The notes below the pieces were generated by a model. That model made no database searches, was not told the DNA's origin, and saw nothing but the letters and a program-made list of their open reading frames with translations. 64,000 nt of DNA from Clostridium fermenticellae (GTDB lineage: Bacteria > Bacillota > Clostridia > Clostridiales > Clostridiaceae): positions 392,183 to 456,182 of the forward strand of contig NZ_CP032416.1 of the NCBI RefSeq assembly GCF_003600355.1. The letters are read 5' to 3'. Positions 1 to 10,539 of the stretch are shown in pieces. Position 1 is the first letter of the stretch, and each line of letters starts with the position of its first letter. Made by a program: the position numbers and the translations under genes.

Positions 1-1
1 A

Positions 2-70
2 TGGCATGGCTCCGCACCTAATCAGGAACAATGTGATATAGCTTTGAAAGAAATCGGAGGTGAAGAGTAA
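2..70 (+). CDS. Transketolase N-terminal subunit, C-terminal tail only (partial)
   Basis: An open frame entering from the left edge encodes the last 22 residues of a protein, beginning WHGSAPN and ending at a TAA whose last base is the first base of the next ATG. The tail is typical of the N-terminal (thiamine-pyrophosphate-binding) subunit of a split transketolase, in which a conserved HG-x-AP-N element precedes the C-terminal helix. The overlap with the C-terminal subunit gene supports this. The remainder of the gene lies outside the window. Confidence 0.75.
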   Translation, partial: WHGSAPNQEQCDIALKEIGGEE

Positions 71-1014
71 TGGGTAATAAGATAGCTACAAGAGAAGCTT
101 ATGGTAAAACTCTCGCTGAAATAGGACTAAAAAATAAAAAGATAGTTGTACTCGATGCAGATTTATCTAAGTCTACTAAAACTGCAGAATTTAAAAAAGT
201 ATGTCCTGAAAGATTTGTAAATATGGGGATAGCAGAGGCCAATATGATGACGGTAGCAGCTGGCATTTCAACTTGTGATAAAATACCATTTGTAAGCACA
301 TTTGCTGTATTTGCAACTGGAAGAGCTTTTGAACAGATAAGAAATTCGATTTGCTACCCTAGGTTAAATGTAAAAATATGTGCAACTCATGCTGGATTAA
401 CTGTAGGTGAAGATGGAGCATCTCATCAGTCAGTTGAAGATATATCCCTTATGAGGAGTATTCCGAATATGACAGTAATTTGTCCTAGCGATGCTGTTGA
501 AACCGAAAAGGCAATTAAAGCAGTGACAGAGTTTAATGGACCTTGCTATGTTAGACTTGGAAGATCAGCAGTCCCCGTTATAAATGATAATCTTAACTAT
601 GATTTTGAAATCGGTAAGGCTGTTACTTTAAAAGAAGGCAGGGATGCAGTTGTTTTTGCAACAGGTATAATGGTAAGTGCTGCTCTAGAGGCTCATGATA
701 TATTGGCTGAGGAAGGCATTGAAGCTAAGGTTGTTAACATACATACCATAAAACCTATAGACAGAGAAGCAGTTATAAATTCAGCTAAAGAAACTCATTT
801 GGTGGTAACTGCGGAAGAACACAGCATAATAGGTGGCTTAGGCTCGGCTGTATGCGAGGTTTTAAGTGAAGATTGCCCGACTCCAGTAATAAGAGTAGGT
901 ATAAAAGACACATTTGGAGAGAGCGGAAAACCGGCAGAGTTACTAGAAAAGTATGGCTTAACTGCTAAAGATATAGTTAATGCTGTTAAAAAAGGATTAA
1001 CACTTAAAAAATAG
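70..1014 (+). CDS. Transketolase, C-terminal subunit
   Basis: This 314-residue protein is the pyrimidine-binding and C-terminal half of a two-gene transketolase, which moves two-carbon ketol units in the non-oxidative pentose phosphate pathway. NMGIAEANM (residues 51-59) contains the expected catalytic glutamate (E56), and THAGLTVGEDGASHQ (106-120) is the conserved substrate/cofactor loop. The ATG overlaps the stop of the preceding subunit gene, and GGAGGTGA lies 7 bases upstream, so the pair is translationally coupled. A 1-deoxyxylulose-5-phosphate synthase is the main alternative, but the short length and split organisation fit transketolase. A hairpin terminator follows. Confidence 0.9.
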   Translation: MGNKIATREAYGKTLAEIGLKNKKIVVLDADLSKSTKTAEFKKVCPERFVNMGIAEANMMTVAAGISTCDKIPFVSTFAVFATGRAFEQIRNSICYPRLNVKICATHAGLTVGEDGASHQSVEDISLMRSIPNMTVICPSDAVETEKAIKAVTEFNGPCYVRLGRSAVPVINDNLNYDFEIGKAVTLKEGRDAVVFATGIMVSAALEAHDILAEEGIEAKVVNIHTIKPIDREAVINSAKETHLVVTAEEHSIIGGLGSAVCEVLSEDCPTPVIRVGIKDTFGESGKPAELLEKYGLTAKDIVNAVKKGLTLKK

Positions 1015-1042
1015 GATAATGGATTATAAATTATAGATAAGG

Positions 1043-1090
1043 ATAGGATGTATTACCTTAAAATGCTATGGTGATGTATCCTATTTTTAT
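1043..1090 (+). terminator. Rho-independent terminator after transketolase
   Basis: A 15-bp stem (1043-1057 with 1070-1084, two G-U pairs) is followed by a T-rich run. It lies 28 bases past the transketolase stop and separates it from ftsE. Confidence 0.7.
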
Positions 1091-1237
1091 TTATGAATGC
1101 ATTATATGCTATATATGCGATTTATTATTAATAATAAATTTATACATTGTGGGTTAATTTAATACACTGTTATGTTATAATACATATGTGACTGTAAAAA
1201 ACAGTCGGTTTTTATATAAGTATAAGGAGAGGTTTGG

Positions 1238-1924
1238 ATGATACAATTTAAAAATGTAAGTAAGATTTACAATAATAACGTATTTGCATTGTCTAATTTA
1301 AATGTAGAAATAAAGCAAGGTGAATTCGTATTTTTAGTTGGACCAAGCGGAGCTGGTAAATCTACTTTTGTAAAAATGCTTTTAAAGGAAACTCAGCCTA
1401 CTAATGGACAGATTATAGTAAATAATATGGATATAACAAATTTAAATAGAAGGGAAATACCATATTACAGAAGAAAGATTGGAGTTGTATTTCAAGATTT
1501 TAGATTGATTCCTACTTTAAATGTTTATGAGAATGTAGCTTTTGCTATGAGAGTAGTACAGGCACCTGCAAAAGAAATAAGAAAAAAAGTTCCACTGCTT
1601 TTATCTCTTGTTGGATTAGCCAATAAGTATAAGGCTTTTCCGAATCAGTTATCTGGAGGAGAACAGCAGAGGGTTTCACTTGCAAGAGCTATTGTAAATA
1701 GTCCGTCTATATTAATTGCAGATGAGCCAACAGGAAACTTGGATCCGGAGACTGCCATGGGAATAGTTGATACAATAAATGACATAAACAAGGCAGGAAC
1801 TACAGTAGTTATGGCTACACATGCCAGGGAAATTGTTAATAGTATGAAGAAAAGAGTAATAGCATTAGAAAAGGGCGTAGTAATCAGGGACGAGCAAGGA
1901 GGTGTTTACGGATATGATGATTAG
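1238..1924 (+). CDS. ftsE: Cell-division ATP-binding protein FtsE
   Basis: This 228-residue ABC ATPase has Walker A GPSGAGKST (35-43), signature LSGGEQQR (138-145) and Walker B ILIADEPT (158-165). With FtsX it forms a membrane complex that, in Firmicutes, activates peptidoglycan hydrolases during elongation or division. The length and the overlap with ftsX are as in other FtsE proteins. The ATG is preceded by AAGGAGAGG. Upstream, a TATAAT hexamer (1176-1181) and a small ACTGT/ACAGT hairpin (1191-1205) mark a likely leader, but I could not find a convincing -35 box. FtsE-FtsX-CtpB-MinJ-like order matches the Bacillus ftsEX-ctpB-minJ region. Confidence 0.93.
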   Translation: MIQFKNVSKIYNNNVFALSNLNVEIKQGEFVFLVGPSGAGKSTFVKMLLKETQPTNGQIIVNNMDITNLNRREIPYYRRKIGVVFQDFRLIPTLNVYENVAFAMRVVQAPAKEIRKKVPLLLSLVGLANKYKAFPNQLSGGEQQRVSLARAIVNSPSILIADEPTGNLDPETAMGIVDTINDINKAGTTVVMATHAREIVNSMKKRVIALEKGVVIRDEQGGVYGYDD

Positions 1925-2804
1925 TACATCTAAATTTTTTGTATCTGAAGCATTAAAAAGTTTAAAGAGAAATAAAACTATAAGTATTGCATCTGCAGCA
2001 ACTGTTGCAGCAACCCTTTTTATTTTGGGAATATTCCTGATATTAGTACTTAATGTTAAACAGGGGATTCTTCAAGTTGAATCTAAGGTTGAAGTTAAAA
2101 TATATCTGAAGGATAACATAACTATGACTGATCAGCAGAATTTGGAAAACAGGCTTAAATCAGTAAATGGTGTAGTTGATGTAAACTATGAGAGTAAATC
2201 TGATGCAATGCAGAAGTTTAAAACGCAGCTTGGCGAACAAAATAAAGGATTGCTTGATGGATTAGATAAAAATAATCCAATGCCTAGTTCTTATATAGTT
2301 AGAGTTAATGACCCTGAAGTAGTTTCAAATGTTGTACAGAGTGTAAATGGAATGAGTGGAATAGACAGCATTAAGGATGGAAGAGATATTGTAAATAAAC
2401 TTATATCCATAATAAGGACCATAAAATGGGTGGGAAGTATAATATTTATAATATTGGCCGGTGTTTCGCTATTTCTCATAGGAAATACTATAAGGCTTAC
2501 AGTTTATTCAAGAAGAAGAGAAATAGGGATAATGAAATATATAGGTGCTACAGATTGGTTTATAAGGTGGCCTTTTATAATAGAAGGTATAATTATAGGT
2601 ATAGCTGGAGGAATAATTTCAGATGTTGTACTGTTCTATTTATATAGATTGGCATATGCTAAGATTTCATCAGGACTTATAGTAATGAATTTAATAAGTC
2701 CAACTTATGTAATAACAACTGTATTACTTTTATTTATTGTAGTTGGAGCCGTTATTGGTTCAATTGGAAGTATTATTTCTATGAGAAAATTTCTTGCAGT
2801 ATAG
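1914..2804 (+). CDS. ftsX: Cell-division protein FtsX
   Basis: This is the membrane partner of FtsE. A cytoplasmic N-terminus, one membrane segment (about residues 20-45), a large extracellular domain and three C-terminal membrane helices give the four-helix FtsX topology. The extracellular domain is the part that usually engages cell-wall hydrolase activators. I start at ATG 1914 (296 aa) because AAGGAGGT ends about 11 bases upstream. The GTG at 1902 overlaps that Shine-Dalgarno sequence and cannot be the start. The gene overlaps the end of ftsE by 11 bases, indicating coupled translation. A hairpin terminator follows. Confidence 0.92.
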   Translation: MMISTSKFFVSEALKSLKRNKTISIASAATVAATLFILGIFLILVLNVKQGILQVESKVEVKIYLKDNITMTDQQNLENRLKSVNGVVDVNYESKSDAMQKFKTQLGEQNKGLLDGLDKNNPMPSSYIVRVNDPEVVSNVVQSVNGMSGIDSIKDGRDIVNKLISIIRTIKWVGSIIFIILAGVSLFLIGNTIRLTVYSRRREIGIMKYIGATDWFIRWPFIIEGIIIGIAGGIISDVVLFYLYRLAYAKISSGLIVMNLISPTYVITTVLLLFIVVGAVIGSIGSIISMRKFLAV

Positions 2805-2839
2805 AAGAAGAGCAGAAAAATATAATTTCTTTACAAATG

Positions 2840-2866
2840 AAAGGAGGCTTTTTGGCCTTCTTTTAA
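2840..2866 (+). terminator. Rho-independent terminator after ftsX
   Basis: AAAGGAGGC pairs with GCCTTCTTT (one G-U) around a 6-base loop, followed by TTTAATTT. It lies 36 bases past the ftsX stop. Confidence 0.7.
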
Positions 2867-2870
2867 TTTA

Positions 2871-2900
2871 TTACAAAAATATTTTTTTTAATGTTATAAT
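2871..2900 (+). promoter_or_regulatory. Candidate sigma-A promoter for the ctpB-like gene
   Basis: TTACAA (2871-2876) and TATAAT (2895-2900) are separated by 18 bases, directly after the ftsX terminator and 57 bases before the protease start. The -10 box is perfect and the -35 box weak. Confidence 0.4.
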
Positions 2901-2957
2901 TATTTAAGGTTTATATAAATAATATACAGTAGAAGGTTATAGTGAAGAGGTGTAAAA

Positions 2958-4127
2958 ATGAATAATAAAAAGAAATGGATATCATTAGCTGTAGCTATAG
3001 TAATAGTAACTAATGTTATAACTATGCTGGGAACTGGAGCTTACATAAAAAGCAACTATGAAATTGACAAATTTCAAAAACTATTTCAAGTTAAAAATGC
3101 ACTTTATAAATATTATGATGGGCCAATTAATGAGTCTGATTTAGTTGAAGGAGCAGTTAAAGGAATGACATCAGCATTAAATGATCCTTATACTGTATTT
3201 ATGAATAAGGAAGAAAATGAGGATTTTAATACAGAAACTGAAGGAAAATATAGTGGGGTTGGAATTGTAGTTCAGGCCAGTGGAGATAAAGTAATAGCGG
3301 CAGATGTTCTTGATGATTCCCCGGCGAAAAAAGGAGGAATATTGCCTAAGGATGAAATCCAAAAGGTAAATGGCAAGGCTGTAAGTGGAAAAAATTTGGA
3401 TAAAGCGGCTTCGATGATGAAGGGAAACGAAAATACGGAGGTTACTTTGACTATATATAGATCAAGTAAGGGAACCTTTGATGTTAAATTAAAGAGAGCT
3501 AAATTAAATACAGTCACTGTGAAGAGTGAGATGATAAACAATAAAGTAGGATATATACAGGTTTCTATGTTTGATGAAAATACAGCAAATAATTTTAAGT
3601 CAAATTTGAAGAAACTTCAGGATAAAGGTATGAAGTCACTTATAATTGATTTAAGAGGAAATCCAGGTGGACTGCTTAATGAGTGTGTTGATATGGTTTC
3701 AAATTTCGTTCCTAAAGATAAAGTAATAGTTTCGACTGTAGATAAATATAAAAGTAGTAAGAAATATAAATCAACAGGAGGAGAAGCTATAGGAATGCCA
3801 GTTACAATACTTACTAATGCCGGTACGGCAAGTGCTTCAGAGATATTTTCAGGTGCCCTTAAGGATTATAAACTTGCAACTTTAGTTGGAGAAAAGACAT
3901 TTGGAAAAGGAGTAGTTCAGACTATGTTTAATACTGGCAATGGAACTTCACTTAAAGTTACAATTGCAAAATATTATACTCCAAATGGGGTAAATATAAA
4001 TCATATAGGAATAAAACCAGATGTAAATGTAAAATATCCAGAGGAACTTCTTAAAAAGCAATATAACAGAAGTGAAGATCCTCAATTTTCTAAGGCTCTT
4101 GAAATAGCCGAAAGTAAAGTTAAATAG
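2958..4127 (+). CDS. S41-family C-terminal processing protease (CtpA/CtpB-like)
   Basis: This 389-residue secreted or membrane-anchored serine protease has an N-terminal hydrophobic anchor (about 7-30), a PDZ domain (about 95-180) and an S41 catalytic domain. The Ser/Lys/Gln triad is visible as S292 in GTASASE, K317 in TFGKG and Q321, with the same 25- and 4-residue spacing as B. subtilis CtpB. Such enzymes clip C-terminal tails of extracytoplasmic proteins; CtpB acts in sporulation signalling. Its place after ftsEX and before the PDZ membrane protein matches Bacillus gene order. The start follows GAAGAGGTG. Confidence 0.9.
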   Translation: MNNKKKWISLAVAIVIVTNVITMLGTGAYIKSNYEIDKFQKLFQVKNALYKYYDGPINESDLVEGAVKGMTSALNDPYTVFMNKEENEDFNTETEGKYSGVGIVVQASGDKVIAADVLDDSPAKKGGILPKDEIQKVNGKAVSGKNLDKAASMMKGNENTEVTLTIYRSSKGTFDVKLKRAKLNTVTVKSEMINNKVGYIQVSMFDENTANNFKSNLKKLQDKGMKSLIIDLRGNPGGLLNECVDMVSNFVPKDKVIVSTVDKYKSSKKYKSTGGEAIGMPVTILTNAGTASASEIFSGALKDYKLATLVGEKTFGKGVVQTMFNTGNGTSLKVTIAKYYTPNGVNINHIGIKPDVNVKYPEELLKKQYNRSEDPQFSKALEIAESKVK

Positions 4128-4141
4128 ATTTGACTATTTTT

Positions 4142-4176
4142 GTTAGGCAGATGTACTTTCTGTCTAACTTAATTTT
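4142..4176 (+). terminator. Rho-independent terminator after the S41 protease
   Basis: GTTAGGCAGA pairs with TCTGTCTAAC (one G-U) around a 7-base loop, followed by TTAATTTT. It lies 14 bases past the protease stop and just upstream of the MinJ-like gene. Confidence 0.65.
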
Positions 4177-4230
4177 AATATTCATAAATGTGTTATGGGT
4201 ATTATTTTAAGGAGAGGGGAAATAATTTTA

Positions 4231-5538
4231 ATGACAATTTTATTATATACATTAAAGGCAATTGCATTTGCACTTACAAATCCATATTATATTATTATAT
4301 TGACTATACTCGGAATACTTTTATACAGAAAAAATAAGAGAACAACTGTCATGCAGAAAATGATAATAGGTTCACCTATAAATTCCTCGCTGGAACTTAC
4401 CATATCACAGATAGTAATGGGGATATTTGCCGGAGCTTTAGCTAGTATAATAATGTCTTACTGCGGAATAGTATTTGATGAAAATTCGCCGATTGATTTA
4501 ATATTTTTATTGTCAATAGTTTTAATGTTTTTTAATCCGAAATTTATATGTTTTTCGTATTCAGCATCGCTGCTTGGAGCAATCAGTCTTATTCTTACAT
4601 ATGCATCATATCTTACTCAAAATCAGGACTTGAATTTTATAAATTTGGATATAGTATCTGTAATGAGTATGGTAGCGGTACTGCACTTTGTAGAGGGAAT
4701 TTTGGTATTTATAGATGGTAATACCGGATACATACCTGTATTTACAAATAAAGATGGTAGAATAATAGGAGGATTTGCTCTCCAGAGATATTGGATTATT
4801 CCAATTGCAATATTATTTATGTTACATAATGTAGATCCAAATACTTTGAATTCAGCTTCTCATACGCCAATGCCAAATTGGTGGCCTATTTTAAAGGGAT
4901 CCATTTCAACAGATGTGTTGAAAAATGCAATAATTTCACTTATACCATTTTATGGGGTCCTTGGATATAATAGTGTGACATTTACCAGGAATAAAAAACA
5001 AAAAGCACATATGTCTGGTGGGATTACGTTATTATACAGTTTAATTCTATTTGGACTTGCACGATTAGCGGCTTTTAATATCTTTTTTAAGATATTAGTA
5101 ATTGTATTTGCACCTGCTGCTCATGAGGCAATGATTATATTACAACGATACCTTGAGGTAAAGGGTAAACCAAAGTATATAAGCAGTGAAGATGGAATAA
5201 TGGTACTTGAGGTAGCTCCTAATTCTCCTGCAAATGAAATGGGAATAAAAACTGGTGATTTATTAATAGAAGTGAATAATATGAAGATAGAAGATGAAAA
5301 TAAGGTATTTGAGGCTATTAGAGAAACATCAAGTTTTGTATGGTTTAAGGTTAAAAGGGTAACAGGTAAAATAGAGGATTTGACATATAATAAAATGAAT
5401 CCTCAAAAAAGACTTGGAATAGTATTTGTACCTCGTTCCATTCCTAGAGACAGTACAGTGATTAAGGTGGGTGAATCCAAATTTGATACTATACTTGAAA
5501 AGATTAAGAATAAGAAAGATGGGGATGATGATAGATAG
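4231..5538 (+). CDS. Polytopic membrane protein with C-terminal PDZ domain (MinJ/SwrAB-like)
   Basis: About 300 residues of hydrophobic helices are followed by a cytoplasmic PDZ domain (roughly 318-400, core [19 protein letters not shown]). The architecture and the position between a CtpB-type protease and uvrB match B. subtilis MinJ (YvjD/SwrAB), which bridges DivIVA to MinCD and affects division and swarming. Function here is inferred from synteny and architecture only. I choose ATG 4231 (435 aa) because AAGGAGAGGGG lies 11 bases upstream; an in-frame ATG at 4195 has no such site. The stop is 2 bases before uvrB, so the two are co-transcribed. Confidence 0.7.
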   Translation: MTILLYTLKAIAFALTNPYYIIILTILGILLYRKNKRTTVMQKMIIGSPINSSLELTISQIVMGIFAGALASIIMSYCGIVFDENSPIDLIFLLSIVLMFFNPKFICFSYSASLLGAISLILTYASYLTQNQDLNFINLDIVSVMSMVAVLHFVEGILVFIDGNTGYIPVFTNKDGRIIGGFALQRYWIIPIAILFMLHNVDPNTLNSASHTPMPNWWPILKGSISTDVLKNAIISLIPFYGVLGYNSVTFTRNKKQKAHMSGGITLLYSLILFGLARLAAFNIFFKILVIVFAPAAHEAMIILQRYLEVKGKPKYISSEDGIMVLEVAPNSPANEMGIKTGDLLIEVNNMKIEDENKVFEAIRETSSFVWFKVKRVTGKIEDLTYNKMNPQKRLGIVFVPRSIPRDSTVIKVGESKFDTILEKIKNKKDGDDDR

Positions 5539-5540
5539 TT

Positions 5541-7529
5541 ATGAACGAATTTAAAATACACTCTAAATTTAAACCTATGGGTGATCAGCCTAAGGCTATA
5601 GATAGTATAGTGAATGGTATAGTTAATAAAAAGGATAAGTTTCAAACGCTTCTTGGAGTTACAGGTTCCGGAAAAACATTTACTATGGCTAATATTATAG
5701 AAAGAGTTAAAAAACCAACATTAGTACTTGCACATAATAAGACTTTAGCAGCCCAGTTATGTTCAGAATTTAGAGAGTTTTTTCCAGAAAATTGCGTTGA
5801 ATATTTTGTATCATATTATGATTATTATCAGCCGGAAGCGTATGTACCCCAAACTGATACCTACATAGAAAAAGATGCTTCAATAAATGATGAGATAGAT
5901 AAGTTAAGACATTCAGCTACTTGTGCTTTGTTTGAAAGAAAGGATGTTATTGTTGTAGCATCTGTATCTTGTATATATGGTCTTGGTAATCCTGAGGAAT
6001 ATAGTAAACTTACAATCTCTTTAAGGCAGGGAATGATAAAAGATAGAGATGATATAATAAAAAGGCTTGTGGAAATACAATATGAAAGGAACGAGATAAA
6101 TTTTGTCAGGGGAACTTTTAGAGTAAAGGGTGATGTACTAGATATTTTTCCGGCTTCCTTTACTAATAAAGCTGTTAGAATAGAATTTTTCGGAGATGAA
6201 ATAGATAAGATAAAAGAGTTTGATGTTGTAACAGGAAAAGTTACAGGAAAAAGAAATCATGTACATATATTCCCGGCATCTCACTTTGTTACATCAAGAG
6301 ACAAACTTGAAATAGCTATAGAGCGCATAGAAGAGGAACTTGATGATAGATTAAAAGAACTTGTATCTAATGATAAACTTCTTGAAGCGCAGAGGTTAAA
6401 GCAGAGAACTAATTTTGATATAGAGATGATGAGAGAAGTTGGTTACTGCAGTGGAATAGAAAATTATTCAAGGATACTAGATGGAAGGGCAAAGGGAAGT
6501 CCACCTCAGACACTAATTGATTATTTCCCGGATGATTATCTTTTATTTATAGATGAAAGCCATGTTACTTTGCCTCAGGTAAGGGCTATGTATGCTGGTG
6601 ACAGATCAAGAAAAAATTCACTTGTAGATTATGGATTCAGGCTTCCTTCAGCTTTTGACAATAGACCCCTGCAGTTTAGTGAGTTTGAGAAAAAATTGAA
6701 TCAGGTAGTCTTTGTAAGCGCCACACCATCGGATTATGAACTTAAAAATTCTCAGAATATAGCAGAACAGATAATAAGGCCCACAGGTCTTTTGGATCCT
6801 GAAATCATAGTTAGACCTATTAAGGGACAGGTAGATGATTTGTATTCAAGTATAAAGGAAACTACTAAATGTGGGTTTAGAACTTTGGTTACAACTCTTA
6901 CAAAAAAAATGGCAGAGGATTTAACTGATTATTTTAAAGAACTTGATATAAAGGCAACATATTTACATTCAGATATAGATACAATAGAGAGGATGAAGAT
7001 TGTAAATGAACTCAGGAAAGGCGAGGTAGATGTACTAATAGGTATAAATCTTCTTAGAGAGGGATTGGATATTCCTGAGGTTGCCCTTGTTGCAATACTT
7101 GATGCAGATAAAGAGGGCTTTTTAAGGTCTGAAAGGTCACTTATTCAAACTATAGGCAGAGCTGCAAGAAATTCAGAGAGCAGAGTTATAATGTATGCGG
7201 ATGTGATTACAGATTCAATGAATAAGGCAATAACGGAAACCAGAAGAAGAAGAGAAATTCAGATGGAATATAATAAGAAAAATGGGATTACTCCTACTAC
7301 AATAAATAAAGGTATAAGGGATATAATTGAAGCAACTACTGTTATTCGTGAAAAAGAGGAGTATAATACCTTAGAAGATGCGGTAAAGGCGAATAATGAA
7401 GATATAGATACACTAATCAAGAAATATGAAAGGGAAATGAAACAGTTTGCTAAAGAGCTTCAATTTGAAAAGGCAGCTGAAATTAGAAATATTATATATA
7501 AACTTAAAAAGCAGAAAAAAGTCGAGTGA
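5541..7529 (+). CDS. uvrB: Excinuclease ABC subunit B
   Basis: UvrB is the helicase-like damage-verification subunit of nucleotide excision repair. The 662-residue length is standard. Walker A GVTGSGKT is at 39-46, the DNA-strand-clamping beta-hairpin contains [10 protein letters not shown] near residue 95, a DESH helicase motif is present, and the C-terminus has a UVR domain ([15 protein letters not shown]) that binds UvrC. There is only a poor Shine-Dalgarno sequence and the start lies 2 bases after the upstream stop, which suggests translational coupling. No LexA box is visible directly upstream, unlike uvrA. Confidence 0.97.
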   Translation: MNEFKIHSKFKPMGDQPKAIDSIVNGIVNKKDKFQTLLGVTGSGKTFTMANIIERVKKPTLVLAHNKTLAAQLCSEFREFFPENCVEYFVSYYDYYQPEAYVPQTDTYIEKDASINDEIDKLRHSATCALFERKDVIVVASVSCIYGLGNPEEYSKLTISLRQGMIKDRDDIIKRLVEIQYERNEINFVRGTFRVKGDVLDIFPASFTNKAVRIEFFGDEIDKIKEFDVVTGKVTGKRNHVHIFPASHFVTSRDKLEIAIERIEEELDDRLKELVSNDKLLEAQRLKQRTNFDIEMMREVGYCSGIENYSRILDGRAKGSPPQTLIDYFPDDYLLFIDESHVTLPQVRAMYAGDRSRKNSLVDYGFRLPSAFDNRPLQFSEFEKKLNQVVFVSATPSDYELKNSQNIAEQIIRPTGLLDPEIIVRPIKGQVDDLYSSIKETTKCGFRTLVTTLTKKMAEDLTDYFKELDIKATYLHSDIDTIERMKIVNELRKGEVDVLIGINLLREGLDIPEVALVAILDADKEGFLRSERSLIQTIGRAARNSESRVIMYADVITDSMNKAITETRRRREIQMEYNKKNGITPTTINKGIRDIIEATTVIREKEEYNTLEDAVKANNEDIDTLIKKYEREMKQFAKELQFEKAAEIRNIIYKLKKQKKVE

Positions 7530-7538
7530 AAAAATACT

Positions 7539-7567
7539 TTTACAAAGAACAAATGTTCTTATATAAT
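7539..7567 (+). promoter_or_regulatory. SOS-type promoter of uvrA with LexA (Cheo) box
   Basis: TTTACA (7539-7544), a 17-base spacer and TATAAT (7562-7567) form a near-consensus sigma-A promoter. The spacer contains GAACAAATGTTC (7547-7558), an exact match to the Gram-positive LexA/DinR core GAAC-RNRY-GTTC. Repressor bound there would block RNA polymerase, so uvrA is predicted to be DNA-damage inducible independently of uvrB. Confidence 0.85.
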
Positions 7568-7619
7568 ATAGAGAGATAACTAAAAGGTTAAATCTTTATA
7601 ATGAGGTGTATAGGTCAGT

Positions 7620-10441
7620 ATGAGAGATAAAATTGTAATAAAAGGTGCTAAAGTTAATAATTTAAAGAATGTAAACCTTGAAATACCAAGAGATAAACTT
7701 ATAGTATTTACCGGGCTTTCAGGCTCAGGGAAATCATCTCTTGCGTTTGATACTCTGTATGCTGAGGGTCAGAGAAGATATGTTGAGTCACTTTCAGCTT
7801 ATGCAAGACAATTCCTTGGGCAAATGAATAAACCGGATGTGGAGTACATAGAAGGATTGTCACCTGCTATATCAATTGATCAAAAAACAACCAGTAGGAA
7901 TCCACGTTCTACAGTTGGAACAGTTACTGAGATATACGATTATTTAAGACTTCTATATGCTAAAATTGGAATTCCGCATTGCCCGAAATGCGGTAAAGAA
8001 ATAAAACAGCAAACTGTAGATCAAATGGTTGATAAAATTATGGAGATACCTGAGAAAAGCAAGATTCAGGTGCTTTCTCCTGTTATAAAGGGCAGAAAAG
8101 GTCAGCATGTGAAGGTTATAGAGCGTATAGTCAAAAACGGATATATTAGAGCCAGAATAGATGGTCAAATTTTTGACCTTGAAGAAGACGATGTCAAGCT
8201 TGAAAAAAATATAAGACACACCATTGAGGTTGTAATAGACAGACTAATAGTTAAGGATGGTATGCAGGGCAGACTGTCTGACTCTATTGAAACTGCATTA
8301 AAATTATCTGATGGTATTGTAATTATAAATATTATAGGTGGTAAAGACATGCTTTTTAGTGAGAAATTTGCATGTCCTGATTGTGGTATAAGTATAGATG
8401 AAATTGCCCCAAGATTGTTTTCATTTAATTCCCCTTATGGAAAATGTGATATGTGTGATGGACTTGGTACTCTTATGGAAATAGATGAAGATCTAGTTGT
8501 TCCAGATAGGAGTAAGAGTATATTAGAAGGCGCATTTATGCCACTTGGAAGTGGAAGCTTAAAGGAGGATTCATGGACCTTCAGCGTTCTCAAGGCTTTG
8601 TCTAAAAAGTATAAATTTAAGCTTACGACTCCTCTGGATAAACTCGGAAGAGATGTTCTTAATATATTATTTTATGGACTTAATGGCGAAAAAATAAAAG
8701 TTACATATTCAAAAGAGGGAAGAACTATGGAGTTTAACCACTCATTTGAAGGAATAATAAATAATCTTAAGAGAAGATATATGGAAAGCAATTCAGATTA
8801 TATAAAAAGGGAAATAGAAAATTATATGAGTGACAATCCATGTCCTAAATGTAAGGGAGCAAGATTAAAACCCGAAGTTCTTGCAGTAACTGTGGGAGGT
8901 TTAAATATATCCGGGTTCTGTAAAATGTCAATAAAGGATGAACTGGTATTTTTAAAGGGATTAGAATTGTCTGAAAAAGATGAGATTATAAGCGGTCAGA
9001 TACTCAAGGAACTGGAGGGCAGGCTGAATTTTTTGATAAATGTAGGTCTTGATTATTTAACATTAGCAAGAGCAGCTGGAACACTTTCAGGTGGTGAATC
9101 GCAAAGAATAAGACTTGCAACTCAAATAGGTTCAGGACTTGTTGGAGTACTTTATATACTTGATGAACCTAGCATAGGACTTCATCAAAGAGATAATGAC
9201 AAGCTTATAAATGCACTTAAACACTTAAAAGATCTTGGAAATACTCTTATTGTTGTTGAACATGATGAGGATACTATAAGAGAAGCTGACTATATTGTTG
9301 ATATAGGACCTGGAGCTGGAGAACATGGTGGAGAAGTTGTGGCAAAGGGGACTCTTAATGATATAGTAAAAAGTGAAAAATCATTAACAGGGCAGTATTT
9401 AAGTGGCAAAAAGAAAATATATGTTCCGGACAAAAGAAGAATTGGGAATGGAAAAAGTATAGTCGTAAAGGGTGCAAGGCAGAACAACCTTAAAAATATA
9501 GATGTAGAATTTCCTCTTGGTTTATTTATATGTGTTACAGGAGTTTCTGGATCCGGTAAGAGTACTCTTATAAATGAAATATTATATAAGGGATTAAACA
9601 AGAGGATAAATGGATCCAAGAAGAATCCCGGGCTGTTTAAGGATATAACGGGAATAGAAAATATTGATAAGATTATAAATATAGATCAAAGTCCGATAGG
9701 AAGAACTCCTAGATCAAATCCTGCAACTTATACCGGTGTATTTGACATAATAAGAGAAGTATTCGCAAGTACATCTGAATCAAAGATGAGAGGGTATAAG
9801 CCTGGAAGATTTAGCTTCAATGTAAAAGGCGGCAGATGTGAGGCATGCAGGGGCGATGGTATTATAAAAATAGAAATGCAGTTTTTATCCGATGTATATG
9901 TACCTTGTGAGGTCTGCAAGGGCAAGAGATATAACAGAGAGACGCTTGAAGTAAAATATAAGGATGAAAATATCAATGATATTTTGAATATGACTGTTGA
10001 AGAAGCATTTAAGTTTTTTGAAAATATACCTAGAATAAAGAATAAATTACAGACACTCATGGATGTTGGATTGGGTTATGTAAAATTAGGTCAGCCTTCA
10101 ACTCAGTTGTCAGGTGGAGAAGCTCAAAGAATAAAGCTTGCTTATGAATTGTCAAAAAGGAGTACCGGGAAAACCCTATATATATTAGACGAACCAACCA
10201 CTGGACTTCATATAGATGATGTAAATAAGCTTATAAATATACTTCAGAAGATTGTTGATGGTGGAAATACAGTTGTTGTTATTGAACATAATTTGGACGT
10301 TATAAATGTTCTGATTATATAATTGACCTGGGACCTGAGGGAGGAGAAAAAGGTGGTACTGTTATTTGCAGTGGAACACCGGAACAAATAGTTGAAAATC
10401 ACAGTTCTTATACAGGACAATATTTAAAAAAAATGTTATAA
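7620..10441 (+). CDS. uvrA: Excinuclease ABC subunit A, frameshifted near the 3' end
   Basis: UvrA is the damage-sensing dimeric ABC ATPase of nucleotide excision repair. Visible are Walker [10 protein letters not shown] (32-40), a CPKCG zinc finger, the first signature LSGGESQR, the second Walker [10 protein letters not shown], the CEAC...CEVC zinc module and the second signature LSGGEAQR. The frame begun at 7620 stops at 10322 after [12 protein letters not shown], yet the next frame continues with [17 protein letters not shown] and the normal UvrA tail to 10441. Adding one base near 10308-10311 (GTT/CTG) restores a 940-residue protein, the usual UvrA length. Either one base was lost in sequencing or the last 40 residues are really mistranslated. 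The RBS is a weak GAGGTG. Confidence 0.93.
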
Positions 10442-10449
10442 TTTAATAT

Positions 10450-10492
10450 AAGGCTAGCTAAATATACTCTATATTACTGCTAGTCTTTTGTT
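10450..10492 (+). terminator. Rho-independent terminator after uvrA
   Basis: AAGGCTAGC (10450-10458) pairs with GCTAGTCTT (10479-10487, one G-U), followed by TTGTTTG. It lies 8 bases after the restored uvrA stop, which supports the longer reading frame as the real gene end. Confidence 0.65.
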
Positions 10493-10539
10493 TGTTATTA
10501 TTGATATATAGAAAAACAAAGTGTAAGAAGGTGATTTAT

